A stretch of DNA of 5,434 nucleotides from an uncultured Opitutales bacterium (GCA_900548275.1 URJY01000050.1:1-5434); one strand, 5' to 3'; shown: positions 1-5,434, counted from the first letter of the stretch. The notes: generated by a model not told the origin, from the letters alone. Numbers and translations: made by a program.

Positions 1-31
1 GCCAAAATTCATTTTCATTAACCTAACCGAA

Positions 32-118
32 TCTACGGTTTCGGAAACCCACAAAGCTAAGTTCGAACAACCGAAGCGATTGGCAACCTACCAATGCGTA
101 ATTATATGAAAAAGGGCG
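32..118. repeat. dispersed repeat element, copy A (imperfect dyad)
   Basis: This AT-rich segment aligns without gaps to 275-349 over 75 bp (32-106). I count about 60 of 75 positions identical, and similarity resumes at the trailing GGCG (115-118). Shared words include GGTTTCGGAAACC, TAAGTTCG, GATTGGCAAC and CCAATGCG. The core of this copy can form ATTGG (79-83) with CCAAT (91-95), but the outer TAAGTTCG arm (58-65) has lost a perfect partner, so copy A looks more decayed than copy B. Its function is unknown. It could be a REP-like dispersed palindrome or part of a structured RNA. The repeat itself is seen directly; any role is inference. Confidence 0.7.
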
Positions 119-202
119 GAATGTTCGCATCGTGATAGCGTCAAAAGGAATAAAATTTCGTTAAGAAAAAAATTGGGGATACCTTGTTTTGTTTAACACT
201 TC

Positions 203-220
203 GTGAAGCAATCGCTTCAC
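203..220. repeat. perfect 7-bp hairpin between repeat copies
   Basis: GTGAAGC (203-209) pairs perfectly with GCTTCAC (214-220) across the four-base loop AATC. The flanks carry a direct repeat, CACTTCGT, at 197-204 and 218-225. The right arm plus loop, CAATCGCTTC (209-218), is the exact reverse complement of GAAGCGATTG inside copy A (73-82), so it may belong to the same repeat family. No U-tract follows on either strand, so it is not an obvious terminator. Confidence 0.55.
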
Positions 221-274
221 TTCGTCGGTTATCATTCTACTTGAAAAATTACTCTGTAATTTCTTTGTGTTTTT

Positions 275-360
275 TATTCGGTTTCGGAAACCAACAAAAA
301 TAAGTTCGTAAGCCTGAAGAGATTGGCAACTTGCCAATGCGAACTTATACACAAAAGGCG
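275..360. repeat. dispersed repeat element, copy B (two-stem hairpin)
   Basis: This is the better-preserved copy of the element at 32-118. It folds as two stacked stems. The outer stem is ATAAGTTCG (300-308) with CGAACTTAT (340-348), nine pairs. Next comes an asymmetric internal loop, 13 bases on the left and one on the right. The inner stem is ATTGGCA (322-328) with TGCCAAT (332-338), closed by ACT. A GGTTTCGGAAACC-type palindrome (280-292) sits at its left edge. This is a repeat-associated palindrome or small structured RNA of unknown role. Read on the minus strand it gives an open frame, but base changes between the copies do not favour third codon positions, which argues against coding. 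Confidence 0.75.
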
Positions 361-376
361 CGGTTATAGCCGCGCC
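353..376 (-). terminator. putative distal terminator of rsmD-pilT operon
   Basis: On the minus strand, GGCGCGG pairs with CCGCGCC (plus-strand arms 357-363 and 370-376) around a six-base loop. TTTTGTG follows. The stem is strong and the U-run is short (four). It lies about 130 bases past the pilT-like stop codon and is correctly oriented for that operon. A second hairpin with the same trailing TTTTGTG lies just upstream in the transcript. Confidence 0.55.
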
Positions 377-384
377 GAGGTATC

Positions 385-404
385 ACAAAAAGGAACGAAG
401 TTCC
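385..404 (-). terminator. putative proximal terminator of rsmD-pilT operon
   Basis: On the minus strand, GGAAC, a three-base loop TTC and GTTCC are followed directly by TTTTTGTG. The stem is only five pairs, but the U-run is five and starts right at the stem. With the GC-rich hairpin at 353-376 it makes a tandem pair reading out of the minus-strand operon. Either may be the real end; the distal one has the stronger stem. Confidence 0.45.
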
Positions 405-405
405 G

Positions 406-459
406 ACGACTGGCGCGGTTCGCGCCCGAAGTTCCGTAGTCGTGCAGGCTGCAGCCTGC
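406..459. repeat. nested inverted repeats and 16-bp palindrome
   Basis: ACGACT (406-411) pairs with AGTCGT (438-443), enclosing GGCGCG (412-417) paired with CGCGCC (421-426). Next to it is the perfect 16-bp palindrome GCAGGCTGCAGCCTGC (444-459). The word CGAAGTTCCG occurs at 396-405 and again at 427-436, and TGCAGCCTGC at 450-459 and again at 498-507, where it overlaps the pilT-like stop codon. This block would form the 3' untranslated part of the pilT transcript. No function is evident beyond RNA structure. Confidence 0.6.
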
Positions 460-506
460 CGTCAAGGGCTTCACCTTTGCGTTTCGGGTTTCGCCTTTGC
501 AGCCTG

Positions 507-1508
507 CTAAATTATTCCGCGGTTTTTCAGGTTTGTGATGGAGTCTTCCATTGTACACATTCCCTGTTTTGCGCCCGTTTGGATTATGCTGAAAATCTGC
601 GGCACTTTCTGTTCCCTTATCAGGTGGCGGACGGCGGGGGTTGCGCTCAGAAATTCGAATGCGGCTACGAGCCCGCCGGTGCGTTTCGGCATGAGTGTCT
701 GCGAGAGCACGCCAATGAGGTTGTCGGCTATCATCAGTCTGATTTGCTGTTGTTCGGCGGCGGGAAATTGTCCGATTAGTCTGTCGATTGCCGATGTTGC
801 GGTACGCGTGTGGAGCGTGGCGAAGACGAGGTGTCCCGTTTCGGAAAGTTCGATTGCGGTGCGTGTGGTTTCGAGGTCGCGCATTTCGCCGAGTACGACG
901 ACGTCGGGGTTTTCGCGCACCGACATCCTCAACGCCTCGTAGAACGAGCTGCTGTCGCGCCCGATTTCCCTTTGCGAGACCAGCGACTTCCCATTTTTGA
1001 AGACGTATTCAATCGGGTCTTCGATTGTCAGGATGTGCACGTTGCGCGAGGCGTTTATGATGTCTATCATGCTGGCGAGTGTGGACGTTTTGCCCGAGCC
1101 GTTTGCGCCCGTTATCAGAAAGAGTCCGCTTTTGCTTCGGCAGATGTCGGCGATGGGGAAGGGCAGTCCGATTTGTTCGGCGGTAAGGCGTTTTGCGGGT
1201 ATGATTCGCAGTGCGATTTGCAGCCCCGACTCGCATTTGTAGATGTTCGCCCTGACGCGCGTGCCGCTTGCGCTCGAAAACGCCACGTCGATTTCGCGGT
1301 TTTCCTGCAGTTTCTGCCTCAGCCTTTCTGGGTTTTGCTGTTTGAGGATTATGCGTTCGGCGGCGATTTCTGGGGCGATGTACGGCAGGCTTTCGTCGGG
1401 CTTGAGAACGGTGTCGATGCGCAGGCGCGGGCAGTCGTTCGTCCGCAGGTGGATGTCGGTTGCCCTCTTTGCGATTGCGCCTTCTATGAGTATGTCGATG
1501 TCTATCAT
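507..1508 (-). CDS. pilT: PilT-type type IV pilus retraction ATPase
   Basis: A 333-residue hexameric secretion-type ATPase, close to the usual ~344-residue PilT length. PilT powers pilus depolymerisation at the inner-membrane base of type IV pili. An N-terminal PAS-like domain (about 1-110, with ATDIHLR near 17-22 and RVRANIY at 84-90) precedes the RecA-like domain. Visible motifs are Walker A GANGSGKT (134-141), Asp box TIEDPIEYV (161-169), Walker B VVVLGEMRDLET (203-214) with the catalytic-type Glu208, and His box ETGHLVFATLHT (223-234). The C-terminal part has PilT's ATPAVRHLI (289-297) followed by a GMCTMED segment, which distinguishes PilT from PilB or GspE. The start overlaps the rsmD stop as ATGA with no clear Shine-Dalgarno, suggesting translational coupling. 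Walker A has Ala-Asn where PilT usually has Pro-Thr. A PilU-like paralogue is possible. No other pilus gene is in the window. Confidence 0.93.
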   Translation of the reverse strand: MIDIDILIEGAIAKRATDIHLRTNDCPRLRIDTVLKPDESLPYIAPEIAAERIILKQQNPERLRQKLQENREIDVAFSSASGTRVRANIYKCESGLQIALRIIPAKRLTAEQIGLPFPIADICRSKSGLFLITGANGSGKTSTLASMIDIINASRNVHILTIEDPIEYVFKNGKSLVSQREIGRDSSSFYEALRMSVRENPDVVVLGEMRDLETTRTAIELSETGHLVFATLHTRTATSAIDRLIGQFPAAEQQQIRLMIADNLIGVLSQTLMPKRTGGLVAAFEFLSATPAVRHLIREQKVPQIFSIIQTGAKQGMCTMEDSITNLKNRGII

Positions 1509-2104
1509 TTGCGTGCCATTTTGAAGATTAGTTGCGAGGGTTTGCCTTTCGATTTTTTCCCGAGGCGTTTGACGATGTCCAACGCGAATTTTCCGTCGGA
1601 AGTTTCTGCGGGCGGCTCGAAATCGGCGGGGGCTTCGAGCACGAAGAGCGTGTCTTCGTCCGCGAATGCCGAGAACGTTTCAAGTATCCGCCCGAGCGTG
1701 TCGGGGGCGAGGAGCATTCGGTAGGGCGGGTCGGCGAATACGATGTCGAACTTTGCGTTTTCGAGAATTTTCGGCAGGCGCATACAGTCGGTCGAAAGGG
1801 TTTCGAGCGTCGCGAACGCCCCGTTTGCGCGGAGTGCCCCGAGCACGTTTGCGGCGTTTTTTTTCAGACACGCAAACGCGCGGCGGTCGATTTCCGCGAA
1901 GACGACTCTTGCCGCCCCCCTGCTTGCCGCCTCCAGTCCGTACGCGCCCGTTCCCGCGAACATATCGAGTATCGTCGCGCCCTGCACGGTTTCGCCGAGC
2001 GACGAGAAAATAGCCTGCCGCGCGGCGTCGGTTGCGGGGCGGGTGGTGTCGCCTTTCGGGGAGTCGAGGGCGATTCCTCTTGCAATGCCCGATGTAATTC
2101 TCAT
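1505..2104 (-). CDS. rsmD: 16S rRNA (guanine(966)-N(2))-methyltransferase RsmD
   Basis: A 199-residue SAM-dependent methyltransferase, matching E. coli RsmD in length (about 198). RsmD methylates N2 of G966 in 16S rRNA during 30S assembly, in the cytoplasm. I chose the ATG at 2104 because the protein then opens with MRITSGIARG, the family's MRI-x-SG-x-x-RG signature. A start at 2143 would add 13 unsupported residues and run into the divergent gene. Visible motifs (numbered from this start) are a P-T-D-x-x-R-like segment, RPATDAARQAIFSSL (22-36), SAM motif I LDMFAGTGAYGLEAASRGA (46-64) and catalytic motif IV FADPPYR (123-129). The ribosome binding site is weak. The stop codon overlaps the start of the pilT-like gene by four bases, so the two genes form an operon. 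The family assignment is secure. Confidence 0.93.
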   Translation of the reverse strand: MRITSGIARGIALDSPKGDTTRPATDAARQAIFSSLGETVQGATILDMFAGTGAYGLEAASRGAARVVFAEIDRRAFACLKKNAANVLGALRANGAFATLETLSTDCMRLPKILENAKFDIVFADPPYRMLLAPDTLGRILETFSAFADEDTLFVLEAPADFEPPAETSDGKFALDIVKRLGKKSKGKPSQLIFKMARK

Positions 2105-2115
2105 AGTGTCGGCAG

Positions 2116-2143
2116 AGTATGAAACGCATATCGGTTCTGTCAA
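2116..2143 (-). promoter_or_regulatory. candidate rsmD promoter inside the divergent gene start
   Basis: On the minus strand a perfect TTGACA -35 box (plus positions 2138-2143) is followed after 16 bases by CATACT (2116-2121), four of six matches to TATAAT. Transcription would start near 2109, leaving a leader of only about five bases before the rsmD ATG. The -10 box overlaps the start codon of the plus-strand gene. A consensus-only match, so confidence is low. Confidence 0.35.
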
Positions 2144-3123
2144 TTATTATGCTAACTTTGTGTTCGGGCGCGGCGGCGCAGGTTGCGGAGCAGCCGCGCG
2201 AGCCGCAGGCGACGTTCTCGCTTCGGATTGAAAACGACATCTATTTTTCCGACCGCTACTACACCAACGGGCTAAAGCTTTCGTACACGCAGGAGGGCGA
2301 CGACTTCCTGACAAGCCGCCTGCAGTTCGCCGCGCTTAGGCTCTTTGTGCCCGACGGCAGGCAGTCGTTCGAGACCGTTTCGATAGGGCAGAAGATGTGT
2401 GTTTCGAGCGACATCCACATTCCCAATCCGCCCGCGGACGACCGCCCGTATGCGGGTTGGCTATATGCGTCGTTCGGTTCGCACTTGGCTTCGCGCGACA
2501 GGCTCGATTCGTTTGCGGTAAATTTGGGCGTTGTCGGACCGATGTCGCTTGCGGAAGACGCCCAAAAACTTTTCCACAGCATTATAGACGCGGACTGGCC
2601 CGAGGGCTGGCACAACCAGATTAAGAACGAGCCCGCAATTATCCTCGCCTACGAGCACGTCGAAAGGCTCTACCGCGCGGAGATTGCGGACGGGCTTTCG
2701 ACCGACGTTTTGGGGAGTGTCGGCGGCGAGCTTGGCAATGCGATGACGCAGGCGCGGGCGCGTCTGCTTTTGCGTTTGGGTTTCAATATGCCGTACTCGT
2801 TTATGCCCAACCGCATAGATTCGTCCGACGGCAACGACGTGCAGTGGCGGCCCACCGATGCTTCGCCCGATTGGCACTTGTTTGCGTACGGCGGCGGGGC
2901 TGCGCGGTTTGTCGGCTACGACATCACGCTCGACGGCAACACGTACCGCGGGGGCAGTTCGGTTGTTCCAAAGTGGCTCGTCGGCGAGGCGTTGGCGGGG
3001 ATTTCAGCCCGCTACAAATTTTTCCAAGCCGATTTGAACTGGACTTTGCGTTCCGCCGAATTCAATACGCAACGCCATCCAGTCCATATGTTTTGGACGC
3101 TTTCGTTGAAAGGCTATTTCTAA
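2119..3123 (+). CDS. LpxR-like lipid A 3'-O-deacylase (DUF2219 outer-membrane barrel)
   Basis: A 334-residue predicted outer-membrane beta-barrel of the LpxR/DUF2219 family. LpxR removes the 3'-acyloxyacyl group of lipid A in a calcium-dependent reaction. Residues 1-20 form a signal peptide (MKR, hydrophobic core, GAAA then Q). The family's opening signature FSLRIENDIYFSDRYYTNG lies at 33-51. DDRPYAGWLYASFG is at 107-120, and LGVVGPMSLAEDAQKLFH at 136-153, followed by an EGWHNQIKNEPA segment. Asn39-Asp40, Gln149 and His153 fit the Salmonella active-site residues N9, D10, Q118 and H122 by spacing. The position expected for its E128 is Asp159 here, by my ungapped estimate. The chain ends in Phe, as outer-membrane barrels do. 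The start codon lies 14 bp from the divergent rsmD start and has only a weak ribosome binding site. Family membership is firm; activity on lipid A is inferred. Confidence 0.88.
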   Translation: MKRISVLSIIMLTLCSGAAAQVAEQPREPQATFSLRIENDIYFSDRYYTNGLKLSYTQEGDDFLTSRLQFAALRLFVPDGRQSFETVSIGQKMCVSSDIHIPNPPADDRPYAGWLYASFGSHLASRDRLDSFAVNLGVVGPMSLAEDAQKLFHSIIDADWPEGWHNQIKNEPAIILAYEHVERLYRAEIADGLSTDVLGSVGGELGNAMTQARARLLLRLGFNMPYSFMPNRIDSSDGNDVQWRPTDASPDWHLFAYGGGAARFVGYDITLDGNTYRGGSSVVPKWLVGEALAGISARYKFFQADLNWTLRSAEFNTQRHPVHMFWTLSLKGYF

Positions 3124-3130
3124 ATTTTTC

Positions 3131-3158
3131 AGACGCGGCGAAAGCCGCGTTTTTTTTT
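3131..3158 (+). terminator. intrinsic terminator after the LpxR-like gene
   Basis: ACGCGGC (3133-3139), a GAAA tetraloop (3140-3143) and GCCGCGT (3144-3150) form a perfect seven-pair hairpin. It can extend by a G-U and an A-U pair. The T-run spans 3150-3158. It begins seven bases after the stop codon, separating this gene from the PEP-CTERM gene downstream. Confidence 0.92.
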
Positions 3159-3184
3159 GCGCAATTCCGTTCCGCCGCTTGTGG

Positions 3185-3213
3185 TTGACAGTTTACCAAA
3201 AAAGCGCATTTTT
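3185..3213 (+). promoter_or_regulatory. candidate promoter of the PEP-CTERM gene
   Basis: A perfect TTGACA (3185-3190) follows the upstream terminator. At a 17-base spacing the -10 position reads ATTTTT (3208-3213), a poor match to TATAAT, so the -10 is uncertain. A start near 3220 would give a leader of about 70 bases. The position, between a terminator and a good ribosome binding site, is the main support. Confidence 0.35.
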
Positions 3214-3272
3214 ACCCTTGCTTTTGTCGTTTTTTTATTTTACGACTGTTTACATCAGCAAGTTAACATCAC

Positions 3273-3279
3273 AAAGGAG
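3273..3279 (+). promoter_or_regulatory. ribosome binding site fixing the start at 3290
   Basis: AAAGGAG lies ten bases before the ATG at 3290. It is the strongest Shine-Dalgarno sequence in the window and decides the start. The frame is open for 37 more codons upstream to 3179, but those have no such site, would include the putative promoter, and would bury the signal peptide. Confidence 0.75.
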
Positions 3280-3289
3280 TACGCAAGCT

Positions 3290-5398
3290 ATGAAAAAATT
3301 GCTCTTTACCCTGTCAATATCGGCGTTTGCCTCGAGCGCGTTTTCGCTCGACGTTTCAAGTGCGACATCTGCAGACAGCCCCCTCGCTCTCGGAACGGCA
3401 TACAACGTCCTCACTTCAAACAGAAGCAACGAACAAATGGAGGGGTGGACTGACTATTACCTCTACATCGACCAGCCCACGTTCGGAGGGCTTATGTACT
3501 CCACGGGCAGCAGGGGCGCGCACGCAAACTACCACGTTTACCTCGACTCGGCGAATGCCAATGCCACAACGTCGAGGGGCGACCCGATTGGGTTCAACAC
3601 TAATCCGGACGCAAACGGCAAGCGCAGTTCGGCGGCGTACTATCTGGAATCAAGGGACGGCGCGGCTGTCAGCCTGACCTCCACCGCCGACAAGGTTTCG
3701 TTAAACCTGACTTCCGCAGACGCTACCTGTCTCGGAGACAACGTTGTCTACGGGAAGCGCGGCAATATTTTCGGCATCGGCAACAACGTGACGTTCAACG
3801 TCAAAGCCCTTGAAATGAATGGCAGGCTGAATTCGGAACTTCCCTCAAGCGAAACGGAGGATTCGGCGGTAATCGTCTCGGGTACGCTCAATGCCGAAAA
3901 CGATTTTTCGGTAGTCGATTCAAACCTCGTTATCAAGTCTGGCGGCAGCGTGAACGTGGGCGGATATGCGTCTTTCGCGGGCAGTTCCGCGGACGGGCGC
4001 AGTGCGCTTACGGTCGAAAACGGAGCAACTCTTGCGTATACGGGTACGTCGAAGACAATGGGCTTCGGCGCGGTCGATGCGGCGATCGCGGGCACCGTAA
4101 AAAGTTCGGCGGGTATGTACATTTATAGCGGTGCGAATGTGGTCGTCGAAGAAACGGGCGCGTGGATGGGAATGGCTGTTTTGCGCGGCGGTTCGTTCAC
4201 GCTCAACGGCGGGTATTCCGACGCGAGCGGCAATGCAATAGCGCTCGCTATGGAGTCGGGCACGCTGACTATCGGCGCGAATGCCGACGTATCCAAGCTT
4301 AATGCAATCGAAATGAGGACTGGTTCGTTTACCTTCGCATCCGACGTTTCCGTTGACGTTCTCCGCACGTACAGTACGAACATCTCGAACGCAACCGTCG
4401 CCGACGGTTTCACATTCAAGGCTAACAAGACCAACTTCAAGGAGGGCAGCGCGGTTACCCTCAACGGCAACTACGAGTTCGCCGAATATATGCACAACTA
4501 CGGCAACCTTACAATCAACGGTTCGGTTGTCGCGGGAACTGCCGCAACCGACAAGTACGCGATCATCGGATTGGCTGGCGACATCACAATCGCAAACGGC
4601 GGCTCGCTCAAGGTTGTCAACAATCTTGTAGGTGCGTGGGGAAGCGTCAATGCAACGCGCTTGGCGAAGATTACCGTGGACGGCGGCACGCTCTCGATTG
4701 AAGGTAATGCGCAGGCGATAAATTCCGTTGTCCGCGGCAACCTCACCCTCAAAAACGGCGGCACGATGAGGACGCTCAGCGGCAATTTCGTCGGTTTGGT
4801 TGCGGGCGCGGACTTGGTTGCCGACAAGACTTCGAAAATCGACACACAGTACATTATTTTCGATACGCTCGACGGCGCGAGTGCGGCAAAGAGCATTACA
4901 CTCGGCGACGGCAATGTGTTTGGCGGCGAATTTTGGGCGTTGCGCACAAGCGGCAATACCGTTGCTCTCGCTTCGGGCGAAGACTACGTGTTCGGCGCGG
5001 TCAAGTTCCACGGCTGGGTTAACCGTGTTTCTGGTTCTTGGAACGACATAACATTCGACCTCAACGGCGCAAATTCTCTGACAATCCAAAGACTCTACGG
5101 CAACGGAACGGAGCAAACGGGCGGCACGCTCATATTCACCGATTTCGTGAACAATGTCGTAAAGATTGCCAACTTGGACGAATCGATGGTTGCGATGGAA
5201 ACGTTCGCAGTCGAAGGCGCCAACGTAAAGCTGAAAGCCTACGACAAAAACGGCAAAGAACTGACAGGCGGCAACTGGGTGATTCAGGACGGCTACTTGA
5301 ACTACATAGTCCCCGTCCCCGAACCTGCCGAATGGGCTATGATTTTGGGGGCGATTGCGATTGCTTTTGCATTGAAGCGTCGTTGCTCCAGAAAATAA
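3290..5398 (+). CDS. secreted beta-helix-like protein with PEP-CTERM sorting signal
   Basis: A 702-residue exported protein. Residues 1-19 form a signal peptide (MKK, hydrophobic core, SSAFS). An aromatic-rich N-terminal part (about 30-130) follows. From about 190 to 620 there are irregular repeats of short strands with Gly-Gly or Asn-Gly turns: LVIKSGGSVNVGG (213-225), LTVENGATLAY (240-250), GTLTIGANAD (324-333), ITIANGGSLKV (432-442), ITVDGGTLSIEGN (461-473), LTLKNGGTMRT (485-495). This resembles the right-handed beta-helix seen in autotransporter-associated repeats. No C-terminal barrel is present. Instead a PEP motif (677-679, context VPEPAEW), a hydrophobic helix (about 682-695) and a basic tail KRRCSRK (696-702) form a PEP-CTERM signal, which exosortase-type enzymes recognise and cleave. 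Expected fate is the cell surface or extracellular matrix. The binding partner or role is not recognisable from sequence. Its own promoter region and terminator-like hairpin suggest a single-gene unit. Confidence 0.9.
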   Translation: MKKLLFTLSISAFASSAFSLDVSSATSADSPLALGTAYNVLTSNRSNEQMEGWTDYYLYIDQPTFGGLMYSTGSRGAHANYHVYLDSANANATTSRGDPIGFNTNPDANGKRSSAAYYLESRDGAAVSLTSTADKVSLNLTSADATCLGDNVVYGKRGNIFGIGNNVTFNVKALEMNGRLNSELPSSETEDSAVIVSGTLNAENDFSVVDSNLVIKSGGSVNVGGYASFAGSSADGRSALTVENGATLAYTGTSKTMGFGAVDAAIAGTVKSSAGMYIYSGANVVVEETGAWMGMAVLRGGSFTLNGGYSDASGNAIALAMESGTLTIGANADVSKLNAIEMRTGSFTFASDVSVDVLRTYSTNISNATVADGFTFKANKTNFKEGSAVTLNGNYEFAEYMHNYGNLTINGSVVAGTAATDKYAIIGLAGDITIANGGSLKVVNNLVGAWGSVNATRLAKITVDGGTLSIEGNAQAINSVVRGNLTLKNGGTMRTLSGNFVGLVAGADLVADKTSKIDTQYIIFDTLDGASAAKSITLGDGNVFGGEFWALRTSGNTVALASGEDYVFGAVKFHGWVNRVSGSWNDITFDLNGANSLTIQRLYGNGTEQTGGTLIFTDFVNNVVKIANLDESMVAMETFAVEGANVKLKAYDKNGKELTGGNWVIQDGYLNYIVPVPEPAEWAMILGAIAIAFALKRRCSRK

Positions 5399-5401
5399 GA
5401 C

Positions 5402-5429
5402 TGCGAATGTAGGCTAACTACAATTCGCA
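5402..5429. repeat. bulged palindrome after the PEP-CTERM gene
   Basis: TGCGAAT then GTAG (5402-5412) pairs with CTAC then AATTCGCA (5418-5429), giving 11 pairs with one bulged A (5423) and loop GCTAA. It starts four bases after the stop codon and could terminate transcription, but no U-tract is seen before the window ends. Words such as GGCTAACTAC and ATTCGCA resemble GGCAACCTACCAATGCG in copy A at the left edge, so it may be a divergent member of the same palindrome family. Confidence 0.6.
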
Positions 5430-5434
5430 CCCTT

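Noticed and set aside
161..352. Minus-strand 63-codon open frame running through repeat copy B
   Set aside because: It starts inside the palindromic repeat with no clear ribosome binding site. The paralogous frame in copy A hits a stop soon after the repeat, and changes between copies do not favour third codon positions.
32..360. CRISPR array or insertion-sequence ends
   Set aside because: There are only two copies, about 243 bp apart, imperfect and longer than CRISPR repeats. They are direct rather than inverted, and no transposase lies between them.
364..558. Minus-strand 64-codon open frame
   Set aside because: It begins inside the pilT-like coding region in another frame and then runs through the terminators and palindromes, which explain the conserved-looking sequence better.
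810..1724. Plus-strand 304-codon open frame opposite pilT and rsmD
   Set aside because: It is antisense to two confidently assigned genes, has no recognisable motif, and looks like a by-product of GC-rich codon use.
2105..2143. Longer rsmD starting at 2143
   Set aside because: The RsmD family opens with an MRI-x-SG motif, which here begins at the ATG at 2104; the extra 13 residues have no support.
3179..3289. N-terminal extension of the PEP-CTERM protein by 37 codons
   Set aside because: The AAAGGAG site and a typical signal peptide both point to the ATG at 3290. The longer start would place the candidate promoter inside the coding region.
3920..5116. Minus-strand 398-codon open frame opposite the PEP-CTERM gene
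   Set aside because: It is fully antisense to a well-supported gene, is rich in Arg, Val, Ala and Cys as mirror frames usually are, and shows no signal peptide, domain or ribosome binding site.

Overview
The window most resembles a Gram-negative member of the Verrucomicrobiota, probably Opitutales or a gut relative. The strongest pointer is the last gene, a long secreted beta-helix-like protein. It ends in a PEP-CTERM sorting signal of the 'PEPAEW' type that I associate with Opitutae. An outer-membrane LpxR-type barrel supports a two-membrane cell. This taxonomic placement is inference from family knowledge; there is no rRNA gene in the window.

Layout. Positions 1-506 hold no convincing gene. 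The first 350 bases are AT-rich and carry two imperfect direct copies of a roughly 75-82 bp element with dyad symmetry, plus a separate hairpin. Positions 357-459 are a GC-rich block of nested inverted repeats. Two of these read as tandem rho-independent terminators for the minus strand. Positions 507-2104 are a two-gene minus-strand operon: rsmD (16S rRNA guanine-N2 methyltransferase) followed by a pilT-type retraction ATPase gene, joined by an ATGA overlap. Only 14 bp beyond the rsmD start codon, on the plus strand, begins an LpxR-like (DUF2219) lipid A deacylase gene at 2119-3123, which ends at a clear intrinsic terminator. After a 166-bp gap with a possible promoter and a good ribosome binding site comes the 702-residue PEP-CTERM protein (3290-5398). 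The window closes in a bulged hairpin resembling the elements at the left edge.

How the genes relate. The rsmD-pilT pair is probably co-transcribed but functionally unrelated (ribosome maturation and pilus retraction). The two plus-strand genes are both cell-envelope genes, one for the outer membrane and one exported through an exosortase-type pathway. A terminator and a separate promoter region suggest they are expressed independently. No exosortase, pilus assembly gene or defence system is visible. The least explained sequence is the palindrome-rich repeat region at 1-506.
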